From positions 248,001 to 312,000 of the forward strand of contig CP051232.1 of assembly GCA_017792445.1 (NCBI GenBank): a DNA stretch of 64,000 nucleotides, read 5' to 3'. The notes beneath the pieces were generated by a model. It did no database searches. It saw only the letters and a list, made by a program, of their open reading frames with translations, and was not told where the DNA came from. This stretch comes from Maritimibacter sp. GTDB taxonomy: Bacteria > Pseudomonadota > Alphaproteobacteria > Rhodobacterales > Rhodobacteraceae. Numbering within the stretch: the stretch's first letter is position 1; every line of letters starts with the position of its first letter. Position numbers and translations under genes: made by a program. Below, piece by piece: positions 54,910-62,186 of this stretch.

Positions 54910-55740
54910 CTACCCCCAGAACACCCGTTCAGCCGTGCGGCGGAACACCTTCTCGCGGTCGGAGTCGTCCGGAAGGCTGCGCGCGGCCAGCGCCAGCAAC
55001 GGGCCGTAGTCCACGCGCTCGGGCACACGCAGGAACGGCCAGTCCGAGCCCCAGACGCAATTGTCCGGCGTGTAGGCCGAAAGCAGGTCGGCCACGAACG
55101 GCACGGCCGCTTCGAAGGGCCACGGGAATGGTGCGAACTTGTGGTGGCCCGAAAGTTTCATGACCGTCTCGGCCGGCCGGTCCGCCAGCTTGAGCAGGGC
55201 CTTGAACGCTGCGCTGTCCCGGCCCGCCAACAGGTCAGGACGCCCGCAATGGTCGATGGTCAGCCGGACCGGCGACGCGCCGATCACCTCCAGCGCTTCG
55301 AATATGCCGTCGCCCTCGAACTGGATGTCCAACACCATGTCGAGATCGGCCAGCATCTCGGTCACCGGGCCGAAACCATTGTAATACCCTTTTGGATGGA
55401 ACGGCAGATTGTAGGCCACGCCCGCGACACCCGCCTGTTTCAGCGATGCAAGCTCGGCATGCGTGATCTCCGGCCCCACCACCGCGATGCCGCGCCAGTC
55501 CATGCCGGACTGACGAATGGCGTCCAGCATTGCCCGGTTGTCCGTGCCGTAGCCCGAGGACGGCTGCACCAACAGCGCGCGGGTCACGCCGTTCGCCTCG
55601 AACACCGCGCGCATCTGGTCGAGCGTTCCGATCTCCGATCCCTCGGGGCGATAGGGGGTATCGGCGCCATAGGGAAACCGCTGCGGGTCCAGCAGGTGAA
55701 GGTGGCAGTCGATCTTGGGTTCCGTGAACGGGTGCGGCAT
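54910..55740 (-). CDS. amidohydrolase family protein (lactonase-like)
   Basis: 276-residue TIM-barrel metal hydrolase of the amidohydrolase_2 group, which includes sugar-lactone and 2-pyrone-4,6-dicarboxylate hydrolases. N-terminal KIDCHLHLLDP has the metal HxH pair; DHCGRPDLL and WGSDWPFLR carry later ligands. Length and ending are normal. It faces the sugar operon, so it may be a lactonase for the same pathway if the Gfo/Idh enzyme makes a lactone. That link is inference; it could be controlled separately. Confidence 0.85.
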   Translation of the reverse strand: MPHPFTEPKIDCHLHLLDPQRFPYGADTPYRPEGSEIGTLDQMRAVFEANGVTRALLVQPSSGYGTDNRAMLDAIRQSGMDWRGIAVVGPEITHAELASLKQAGVAGVAYNLPFHPKGYYNGFGPVTEMLADLDMVLDIQFEGDGIFEALEVIGASPVRLTIDHCGRPDLLAGRDSAAFKALLKLADRPAETVMKLSGHHKFAPFPWPFEAAVPFVADLLSAYTPDNCVWGSDWPFLRVPERVDYGPLLALAARSLPDDSDREKVFRRTAERVFWG

Positions 55741-55810
55741 CGGGCGGCTTTCCTTGTGCTGACTTCGCCAGAGGTTTCACCCCTGACGATGGCGCGCAAG
55801 GCGTTTCCCT

Positions 55811-56707
55811 TCAGGCGACCCCGGCCCTGCGTACATCCTCGACCGCGAAGTCGATCAACGCCCGCACTTTGCGCGGCAGCGGTGCGCCCGAAAGATACAC
55901 CGCGCTCAGCGGATGCGCTCCGGTCGCGTAGCCGGGCAGCAGCGAGGTCAGGCGACCATTCTCCAGCGCGGTGCCAAGAACGAACTCGGGGCAATAGGCG
56001 ATGCCGTGTCCATCAAGCGCCAGGTCGCGCGCGGCCTGAGCGCTGTTGACCATGAAGCGGGTCGGCACCGTCACGGCCACCTCGCCTTCCGGTCCGGTGA
56101 AGACCCAGCGGCGCGGGTCGCGGCGGTTGGTGTCCGCGATGCAGGTGTGTGCCGACAGGTCGTCGGGCGTCGATGGCGTTCCGTGCTTTGAAAGATACGC
56201 GGGCGAGGCCACGACGCAGCTTCGGATCTCGCCCAGCCGCCGCGCCTTCACCGACGACACCGGCGGCATCCCGATCCGGAAGGCAAGGTCGATGCCTTCC
56301 GAGGCAAGGTCGGAATAGGCATCGCTTAGCCGCAGGTCGATCACCAGTTCCGGATGCGACGCCGCGAACCGGCTGAGCATACCGACGACATAGGACTCGC
56401 CGATCGTCACCGGGGCAGAGATCCTCAGGATGCCGGAAAAGCCCCGCGTCTCTTCCCGGACCGCCGACAGCATGTCATCGACCTCTTCCAGCAGCGCGGG
56501 CGCGCGCTGCAACAGGTCCTCGCCCGCCGGAGTCAGCCCGACCCTTCGGGTGGTGCGCTGCAACAGCCGCGTGCCCAAACGCGCCTCAAGCTCGGCCACG
56601 TATTTCGAGGTGAGGCGGTTCGATACTCCCAACCGTTCCGCCGCGCCGGTGAACGAGCCGGTCTGGGCGGTGGCGACAAAGGCGCGAAGGCCGTCGATCA
56701 GGTCCAT
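55811..56707 (-). CDS. LysR family transcriptional regulator
   Basis: 298-residue LysR regulator with N-terminal winged helix-turn-helix (LRAFVATAQTGSFTGAAERLGVSNRLTSKYV, two consecutive pieces of about 16 residues) and a C-terminal effector domain (about 90-295) including LRISAPVTIGESYVVGM. ATG 56707 is preceded by no strong ribosome site. The frame is open for 2.4 kb further upstream but that stretch is antisense to three real genes and has no likeness to any family. It is divergent from the DoxX gene; a 7-bp inverted repeat lies 14 bp upstream of its start. Confidence 0.93.
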   Translation of the reverse strand: MDLIDGLRAFVATAQTGSFTGAAERLGVSNRLTSKYVAELEARLGTRLLQRTTRRVGLTPAGEDLLQRAPALLEEVDDMLSAVREETRGFSGILRISAPVTIGESYVVGMLSRFAASHPELVIDLRLSDAYSDLASEGIDLAFRIGMPPVSSVKARRLGEIRSCVVASPAYLSKHGTPSTPDDLSAHTCIADTNRRDPRRWVFTGPEGEVAVTVPTRFMVNSAQAARDLALDGHGIAYCPEFVLGTALENGRLTSLLPGYATGAHPLSAVYLSGAPLPRKVRALIDFAVEDVRRAGVA

Positions 56708-56720
56708 GGCGACGATATTC

Positions 56721-56745
56721 GGAATGATATGTAGAAAGTCATTCC
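56721..56745. promoter_or_regulatory. inverted repeat, candidate LysR binding site
   Basis: GGAATGA (56721-56727) and TCATTCC (56739-56745) form a perfect 7-bp inverted repeat with an 11-bp spacer, the geometry of a LysR site. Bases further out (ATAT on both sides) pair partly. It sits 14 bp from the LysR start codon, between it and the divergent DoxX operon. Confidence 0.65.
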
Positions 56746-56866
56746 ATATAATCGCCATTTCATTGGCAAAGGGCAATCCGCATATTGCGTCCATCGAACG
56801 CCGCCGCCCCGGCCCCGAAGCACACTGTGACCGCCGGGCGCGGCCCAGACCCGAAAGGACCTTCCA

Positions 56867-57292
56867 ATGATCGACTCTCGTACCGCTCCCTTTGCCGTGT
56901 TTCTCCTCCGCGTGACCACCGGCGTCCTGTTTCTGTACCATGGCCTTGTGAAGCTGTTCATCTTCACCCCCGCCGGCACCGCTGGCTTCTTCGACAGCAT
57001 CGGCCTGCCCGGCTGGCTGGGCTACGTCACCATGCTGCTGGAAATCGCCGGCGGCGTCGCGCTGATCCTTGGCGTCGCGACCCGCGTCGTCTCGGCCGTG
57101 CTGGTGCCCGTGCTTCTGGGCGCAGCGATCTTCGCCCACGCCGGCGCCGGCTTTAACTGGTCGAATGCCGGTGGCGGCTGGGAATACCCGGTGATGTGGG
57201 CCGTCGCGCAGGCCGCTCTGGCCCTGCTGGGGGACGGCGCCTATGCGCTTTACCCGACGCGGCGCACCTACTCGGCCGCCGTGCCCGCCTGA
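56867..57292 (+). CDS. DoxX family membrane protein
   Basis: 141-residue inner-membrane protein with four helices, starting AVFLLRVTTGVLFLYHGLVKLF. DoxX-type proteins appear beside redox and quinone or thiol stress genes, and the E. coli YqjF member sits next to YqjG. GGACC-type weak ribosome site ahead of ATG 56867 (AAAGGACCTTCCAATG). First gene of a unit with a DODA-type dioxygenase and a glutathionyl-hydroquinone reductase. Confidence 0.9.
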   Translation: MIDSRTAPFAVFLLRVTTGVLFLYHGLVKLFIFTPAGTAGFFDSIGLPGWLGYVTMLLEIAGGVALILGVATRVVSAVLVPVLLGAAIFAHAGAGFNWSNAGGGWEYPVMWAVAQAALALLGDGAYALYPTRRTYSAAVPA

Positions 57293-57382
57293 TCCGGACG
57301 ACGATACACCAACACTTCGCCGTCGCGTCCTCGTGGTGCGGCGGCAATCCCGCAAGCACGATAAGAGCGAAAGGAACACGTC

Positions 57383-58201
57383 ATGAGCATCGCTCACGAT
57401 CTGCAATCTCTGAAGGACAGCCTGAAGGCGTCCGACCGCCTGCCGCTGGTTTTTCTTGGCCACGGCTCTCCGATGAACGCCATCGAGGACAACGAGTATT
57501 CCCGCAGCTGGGCCGAACTCGGCCGCACCCTGCCCCGCCCGCAAGCGATCCTTGTGGTTTCCGCGCATTGGATGACCCGCGGCACCACGCTGGTCAACGT
57601 CTCGCGCATGCCCAAGACGATCCACGATTTCTACGGCTTCCCGCGTGAGCTGTTCGCCCAGCAATACCCGGCTCCCGGCGCCCCCGACACGGCGCAGGAA
57701 GTGGTGTCGCTGCTGGCCAGCCACCACGCGGAAGGCGACGATACCTGGGGCCTCGACCACGGCGCGTGGTCGGTGCTGAAGTGGCTGTATCCGGATGCCG
57801 ACGTACCCGTGTTCCAGCTGTCCATCGACATGACCAAGGATCTGGCGCACCACCTCGAGATCGGGCGCGCCATCGCGGACCTGCGCAACCGGGGCGTTCT
57901 GATCCTTGGCTCGGGCAATGTCGTGCATAACCTCGGCGCTCTGCGCTGGGGCGGCAAGCCGCACGACTGGGCGATCGAGTTCGACCGCCACTTCGCCGAC
58001 ATGCTGGCCGAGCGCAACCTTCCCGCCGTCGCCGACCGCGCCGCGCTTGGCCCGCTTTTGCAGGTCGCGCACCCCTCGCTGGACCACTACCTGCCCTCGC
58101 TGACGGTGGCCGGTGCTTCGGACCACAAGGACCAGCTGACATTCATGAACGAAAGCATCGACATCGGGTCCGTCTCGATGCGCAGCTTCGTCTTCCACTA
58201 G
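57383..58201 (+). CDS. DODA-type (class III) extradiol dioxygenase, YgiD-like
   Basis: 272-residue non-heme metal dioxygenase. Metal-binding His residues are visible in FLGHGSPMNAI, VVSAHWMTRG, IHDFYGFP and in LDHGAWSVLKW, the LigB/DODA pattern. The bacterial relative YgiD cleaves the catechol ring of L-DOPA. ATG 57383 has AAAGGAAC upstream. It lies 90 bp behind the DoxX gene and 12 bp ahead of the reductase gene, all on the same strand. Confidence 0.93.
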   Translation: MSIAHDLQSLKDSLKASDRLPLVFLGHGSPMNAIEDNEYSRSWAELGRTLPRPQAILVVSAHWMTRGTTLVNVSRMPKTIHDFYGFPRELFAQQYPAPGAPDTAQEVVSLLASHHAEGDDTWGLDHGAWSVLKWLYPDADVPVFQLSIDMTKDLAHHLEIGRAIADLRNRGVLILGSGNVVHNLGALRWGGKPHDWAIEFDRHFADMLAERNLPAVADRAALGPLLQVAHPSLDHYLPSLTVAGASDHKDQLTFMNESIDIGSVSMRSFVFH

Positions 58202-58213
58202 AAAGGACATCCC

Positions 58214-59167
58214 ATGCTCGTCGACGGAGTTTGGACCAAGGACTGGGACCCGGTCCAGAAATCGGACGCCAAGGGCCGGTTCGTGCGGCAGGTCTCGTCC
58301 TTCCGCAACTGGATCACCCCGGACGGCAGCGCGGGGCCCACCGGCGAAGGCGGGTTCCCCGCCGAACCCGGACGCTATCGCCTGTACGTCGCCTATATCT
58401 GCCCGTGGGCGTCGCGCACGCTGATGGTCCGCGCGCTGAAAGGGCTGGAGGACATCATCCCCGTCACCGTGGTGAACCCGACCCTGACCGGTCAGGGCTG
58501 GCAGTTCGGCGGCTATGATCAGGCGGACGAGGATCCGCTGCACGGCGCCGCCTACATGCACGAACTGTATACCCGCGCCGATCCCGCCTTCACGGGCCGC
58601 GCCACGGTGCCGGTTCTGTGGGACATGAAGCGCGACGTGATGGTGAACAACGAAAGCGCCGACATCGTTCGGATGCTGGACACCGCCTTCGAAGGGATCG
58701 TGCCATCGGATCTGCGACTGTACCCAGAGGATCTTGCCAAGGATATCGACGCGCTGAACCCGAGGATCTACGACGCGCTGAACAACGGTGTTTACAAGGC
58801 CGGGTTCGCGACGACGCAGGCCGCCTACGACGAAGCCGTAGACGGCGTGTTCGCCATGCTGGACGCGTTGGAAGACCGGCTGACCGGCGACTACCTGTTC
58901 GGCGACCGGCTGACCGAGACGGATATCCGCACCTTCGTCACGCTGATCCGCTTCGACGCCGCCTATCACGGGGTGTTCAAGTGCAACCGCCGCCAGATCT
59001 ACGACTATCCGCGGCTGTGGGCCTACACGAAACGCATCCTCGCCCTTCCCGGCATCCGCGCCACCGTAAACATGGACCACATCACTCGTGGCTATTACTC
59101 GATCAGGGCGCTGAACCCGAACGGCATCCGCCCCACGGGGCCGAAGCACGTGCTGGAGCTTTTGTGA
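58214..59167 (+). CDS. glutathionyl-hydroquinone reductase (YqjG type, Xi-class GST)
   Basis: 317-residue Xi-class glutathione transferase. The nucleophilic Cys is in YVAYICPWASRTLM (about residue 61), the diagnostic CPWA motif. These enzymes remove glutathione from glutathionyl-hydroquinones, and the C-terminal domain after ALEDRLTGDYLFGDRLTETDI matches. GAAAGGACATCCC precedes ATG 58214. Last gene of the DoxX-DODA-reductase unit. Confidence 0.94.
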   Translation: MLVDGVWTKDWDPVQKSDAKGRFVRQVSSFRNWITPDGSAGPTGEGGFPAEPGRYRLYVAYICPWASRTLMVRALKGLEDIIPVTVVNPTLTGQGWQFGGYDQADEDPLHGAAYMHELYTRADPAFTGRATVPVLWDMKRDVMVNNESADIVRMLDTAFEGIVPSDLRLYPEDLAKDIDALNPRIYDALNNGVYKAGFATTQAAYDEAVDGVFAMLDALEDRLTGDYLFGDRLTETDIRTFVTLIRFDAAYHGVFKCNRRQIYDYPRLWAYTKRILALPGIRATVNMDHITRGYYSIRALNPNGIRPTGPKHVLELL

Positions 59168-59786
59168 CTACGCCCGACCCCCTCCCTGGCCCTCCCCCTT
59201 TTCAGGGGGAGGGAAACCGCGCCCACCCGCAGCGGCATGGCAACTGCCGCAACGCCACCGCCACCTAATCCCGAGCGCGACGGCATCCCCTCCCCCTCCA
59301 GGGGGAGGGTCAGGGAGGGGGCCACCGCCCTCTTCCCCGGCAACACACGCCATTCCCTCCCCTTCCAGGAGGAGGGTCAAGGAGGGGGGGCCGCCGCCCT
59401 CTTCCCCAGCAACACACGCCATTCCCTCCCCCTCCAGGGGGAGGGTCAGGGAGGGGGGCCCTCTTCCCCGCAACGCCATTCTCTTCCCCAGCAACACGCG
59501 CCATTTCCCTCCATTCCCTCCAAGGGGAGGGTCAGGGAGGGGGGAGGCACCGCAACTTCCCTCCCCCTCCAGGGGGAGGGTCAGGGAGGGGGGCCGCCGC
59601 CCTCTTCCCCAGCAACACGCGCCATTCCCTCCCCCTCCAAGGGGAGGGTCAGGGAGGGGGAGGCACCGCAACTCCAACCACCTCGCACCCCCGTGATCAC
59701 GTGCCCCCGACGGCAGCATTGACATATCCGACACTTTCGCTCAGTTTCTCCATCAACAGGCAAGTCACCGCCCGGGGAGAGAATCT
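59168..59786. other. 619-bp gene-free region holding the G-rich palindrome array
   Basis: No gene is supported. The region from 59180 to 59660 is filled by seven units of a short palindromic repeat (see that entry). The last 126 bp before the bfd-like gene has no array unit. The reading frames seen in the array are repeats of Pro/Gly/Arg-rich low-complexity sequence and are not real. Confidence 0.8.
59180..59660. repeat. array of seven palindromic G-rich repeat units
   Basis: Each unit is a 10-bp C/T arm (CCCTCCCCCT), a 2-nt loop and its reverse complement, then TCAGGGAGGGGG. Units at 59287-59321, 59355-59390, 59424-59458, 59516-59544, 59559-59593 and 59627-59660 are in one direction; the unit at 59180-59213 is reversed. 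Most units contain four runs of three or more G in a row separated by one to three bases, a G-quadruplex pattern. Between units there is a second shared spacer with CTCTTCCCCAGCAACAC and CGCCATT. Variation includes shorter or altered arms in units 2, 4 and 6. It looks like repeated duplication of a mini-element. Confidence 0.88.
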
Positions 59787-60032
59787 TTGATCATCTGCCA
59801 CTGTCAGAACATCTCCGATGAAGACATCCACTCGGCCATCGACTGGATGCGCGCTTCGGACGCCGAGACGCTGATTACACCGGGCAAGATCTACCGCGCC
59901 CTGGGCAAGGCCGCGGACTGTGGCGGTTGCCTGCCCCTGTTCATGAGCACCATGGCCGGGAACGAGAACCTCGAGGTTCCCGCCAACCTGCGTGGGCTGC
60001 GCCAGTCCCGGAAGTCCGCTCGGCAAGCCTGA
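59787..60032 (+). CDS. bacterioferritin-associated ferredoxin-like protein
   Basis: 81-residue protein with the BFD-type [2Fe-2S] pattern C-x-C (Cys4, Cys6 in MIICHCQ) and C-x2-C (Cys45, Cys48 in ADCGGC). The spacing between the pairs, 38 residues, is about 6 longer than the usual 31-32. Start is TTG 59787, with GGGGAGAG upstream. E. coli Bfd reduces the heme and iron core of bacterioferritin to release iron; bfr follows downstream here. Confidence 0.85.
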   Translation: MIICHCQNISDEDIHSAIDWMRASDAETLITPGKIYRALGKAADCGGCLPLFMSTMAGNENLEVPANLRGLRQSRKSARQA

Positions 60033-60051
60033 GCCAGGCGACGGCACCCTG

Positions 60052-60083
60052 CCCGGCACCGCATCGCCCGCGCCGGGTTTTTT
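60052..60083 (+). terminator. intrinsic terminator of the bfd-like gene
   Basis: CCCGGC (60052-60057) pairs with GCCGGG (60072-60077) over a 14-nt loop and is followed by six T. It would separate bfd from bfr transcription, so bfr has its own promoter. Confidence 0.7.
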
Positions 60084-60102
60084 GCAAATCGCGCAAACTC
60101 CA

Positions 60103-60121
60103 ACTTGGAATCCTTCTAAGT
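60103..60121. promoter_or_regulatory. candidate Irr box (ICE-type operator) of bfr
   Basis: The 15-bp core TTGGAATCCTTCTAA (60105-60119) fits TTnGAAnnnTTCnAA, the iron-control element of the Irr regulator in Alphaproteobacteria. The palindrome extends to 60103-60121 (AC...GT) with a single mismatch pair. It lies 44 bp before the bfr ATG and could overlap its promoter. Irr represses bfr under low iron in relatives. Confidence 0.75.
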
Positions 60122-60164
60122 CCGCGCTAGCTTGGTGAAAACCATTCATCAAGGGGTCCGTGCC

Positions 60165-60653
60165 ATGAAGGGCGACGACAAGGTTATCGAGTATCTCAAC
60201 CGCGCGCTGCGTGCAGAACTGACGGCGGTCAGCCAGTACTGGCTGCATTTCCGCCTGCAGGCTGACTGGGGCCTCGCCCATATGGCGAAGAAAAGCCGCG
60301 AGGAATCCATCGAAGAGATGAACCACGCGGACAAGCTGATCGACCGGATCATCTTCCTCGAAGGACATCCGAACCTGCAAAAGCTTGACCCGCTGCGGAT
60401 CGGCGAGACCCCGAAGGAAACGCTGGAAGCCGACCTTGCCGCCGAACTGGAAGCCGTGGCCCTTTACAAAGAGGCCCGGACCTACTGCGAGAGCGTCGGC
60501 GACTTCGTGTCGAAGAACATCTTCGAAGAGCTTCTGACGGACGAGGAAGGTCACGTCGACTTCCTCGAGACCCAGTTGGACCTGTTCGAGCGCGTGGGCG
60601 CCGAGCAATACGCCCAGCTGAACGCGGGCAAGATGGACGAGGGCGAGGACTAA
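60165..60653 (+). CDS. bfr: bacterioferritin
   Basis: 162-residue iron-storage subunit that assembles as 24-mer and binds heme between subunits. Ferroxidase ligands Glu18, Glu51, His54 and the heme Met52 fall at the same positions as in E. coli Bfr ([13 protein letters not shown], 48-60), and [18 protein letters not shown] (about 119-136) has the distal Glu and His. ATG 60165 gives [20 protein letters not shown]; an upstream start has no support. It lies behind the Irr-like box and 132 bp after bfd. Confidence 0.97.
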   Translation: MKGDDKVIEYLNRALRAELTAVSQYWLHFRLQADWGLAHMAKKSREESIEEMNHADKLIDRIIFLEGHPNLQKLDPLRIGETPKETLEADLAAELEAVALYKEARTYCESVGDFVSKNIFEELLTDEEGHVDFLETQLDLFERVGAEQYAQLNAGKMDEGED

Positions 60654-60680
60654 CCCCCTTCCCCGCACAGACCAGACCCG

Positions 60681-60711
60681 AACCCGGCGCCCGAAAGGTT
60701 GCCGGGTTTTT
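60681..60711 (+). terminator. intrinsic terminator of bfr
   Basis: AACCCGGC (60681-60688) pairs with GCCGGGTT (60701-60708), with a T-run through 60711. It follows the bfr stop by 27 bp. Confidence 0.88.
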
Positions 60712-60741
60712 CTTTGCCGATCCGCGTGGCATAGCCCGGAA

Positions 60742-62010
60742 ATGCCGATGTTGCTGTATCGCCTTCTGCTGACACTTCTGTCGCCGGTCCTGCTGGCCGG
60801 GGCGCTGCTGCGCGTGCTGCGCGGGCGCGAGACATGGACGGACCTGTCACAGCGGCTGGGCGGCGGCGCCCCGACCGCGCCCGGCGCGATCTGGCTGCAC
60901 GGCGCCTCGAACGGAGAGCTCGCCTCGGCCCGGACCCTCGTCGCCGCGTTGCGCGCCGCAGACCCGGACGCGCCGCTGGTGGTGACGGCAAATACCGTCA
61001 CGGGCCGCGCGCTGGCCGAGGGCTGGGGCGTGCCGAAGCTGGCCGCGCGCCTTGCCCCGCTCGACTTCCGGTGGAGCCTTGCCCGCTTTCGCCGCCGCAT
61101 CCGGCCGTCGCTGCTGATCGTGATGGAAAACGAGCTGTGGCCGAACCGGATCGTCACCTCGCCCGTGCCTGTGGCCTGTATCGGCGGGCGTATGTCGGCG
61201 CGCAGTTTCAGCACGTGGCAGCGGCTGCCACGGCTGGCGGCCCTGTTGATGCGCCGGATCGCCTTCCTCAGCGCGCAAGATCCCCAGTCGGCCCGGCATT
61301 TCGCCGAACTCGGCCTGCCCGCCAAAGCACAAGGCCCGACCGGTACGCTGAAATCAGGAGTCGATCTGCCCCATCCGGACCCCGAGGTTTTCGCAGCCCT
61401 CGCGCCGCTGTTCCCGCGCGCGGAGACGCTGCTGGTCGCCTCGACCCACGAGGGCGAAGAACGCATCGTGCTGGATGCTTTTGCAAAGGCCCACAAAAGC
61501 CGCCCGACGCTGAAGATGATCCTCGCCCCCCGTCATCCCGCGCGCGGTGACGAGGTCGCGGCGCTGGTCGCTGCGACCGGGCTGCCCGCTGCGCGACGAA
61601 GCAAGGAAGAAGCGCCGGATACCGGAACCGCCGTCTATCTAGCCGATACGCTGGGCGAGATGCCGTTGTGGTACCACCTTGCCGGGATGACCTTCGTCGC
61701 CGGCTCGTTCGCACCCAAGGGCGGCCACACGCCGTTCGAACCCGCCGCCGCCCGGTCGGCAATCCTGCATGGCCCCGACATCGCCAATTTCCGCGCGGCC
61801 TACACCGCACTCGACGGTGGCGGCGGCGCGGTCATGGTGGCCGACGGCCCTGCCCTGACCGAAGCCGTCACGCGGCTGGCTGGCGACATGGCGGCACAGA
61901 CGACGCTGGCCGACACCGCTGACACGATCCTCGCGGCGCAGGACGACAGCGCCACGCTGATCGCGACGCTGGTGCCCCGGCTGCTCTCCCTAGCCCGGCA
62001 GCAGCCCTAG
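60742..62010 (+). CDS. waaA: 3-deoxy-D-manno-octulosonic acid transferase
   Basis: 422-residue inner-membrane-attached GT-B glycosyltransferase that adds Kdo to lipid A. An N-terminal anchor (about 3-23) precedes WLHGASNGELASA (about 51-63), in which the catalytic Glu is kept, although the family usually has HAASVGE. The second domain has LVASTHEGEERIVLDAF and FVAGSFAPKGGHTPFEPAAA, both typical. No other LPS core gene is adjacent. It converges with the small coupled gene; the last 4 bp overlap. Confidence 0.93.
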   Translation: MPMLLYRLLLTLLSPVLLAGALLRVLRGRETWTDLSQRLGGGAPTAPGAIWLHGASNGELASARTLVAALRAADPDAPLVVTANTVTGRALAEGWGVPKLAARLAPLDFRWSLARFRRRIRPSLLIVMENELWPNRIVTSPVPVACIGGRMSARSFSTWQRLPRLAALLMRRIAFLSAQDPQSARHFAELGLPAKAQGPTGTLKSGVDLPHPDPEVFAALAPLFPRAETLLVASTHEGEERIVLDAFAKAHKSRPTLKMILAPRHPARGDEVAALVAATGLPAARRSKEEAPDTGTAVYLADTLGEMPLWYHLAGMTFVAGSFAPKGGHTPFEPAAARSAILHGPDIANFRAAYTALDGGGGAVMVADGPALTEAVTRLAGDMAAQTTLADTADTILAAQDDSATLIATLVPRLLSLARQQP

Positions 62011-62186
62011 ACGTCCAGATCCTCCGCCGCTTCATGGATGCGGCGACAGGCTTGGGCCGCATCGCCGACATCATGCGCCAGCAACAGCGCCAGCTTCGCG
62101 AGGAACAGCTCGCGCTTCTCTGCGTCCACGGCATCCAGTTGCAGGGCCAGCGTCTCGTACACGGTTTCGACGTCTGCGGGGGTCAT
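62007..62186 (-). CDS. small protein (59 aa, DUF2783-like) coupled to the monooxygenase
   Basis: 59-residue acidic, helical protein (starting MTPADVETVYETLALQLDAV, with LFLAKLALLLAHDVGD in the middle), too short for common length cut-offs. A GGAGGAG site precedes ATG 62186 at good distance. The start overlaps the monooxygenase stop by ATGA, so it is translationally coupled, and its stop overlaps the waaA stop by CTAG. From memory, it resembles DUF2783 proteins, which occur next to FAD monooxygenases in related bacteria. It may be a partner or stabiliser of the enzyme. Confidence 0.8.
   Translation of the reverse strand: MTPADVETVYETLALQLDAVDAEKRELFLAKLALLLAHDVGDAAQACRRIHEAAEDLDV

Noticed and set aside
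55811-59149. A continuous minus-strand frame of about 1,110 codons that contains the LysR gene at its end
   Set aside because: The upstream 2.4 kb is antisense to the DoxX, DODA and reductase genes, which have clear family motifs. The extra part is Gly/Arg/Val-rich filler with no family likeness, as GC-rich antisense frames often are. Only 55811-56707 is kept.
59180-59660. CRISPR array
   Set aside because: The units are palindromic, vary in length and sequence, one is inverted, and the spacers are themselves repeated. No cas genes are near.
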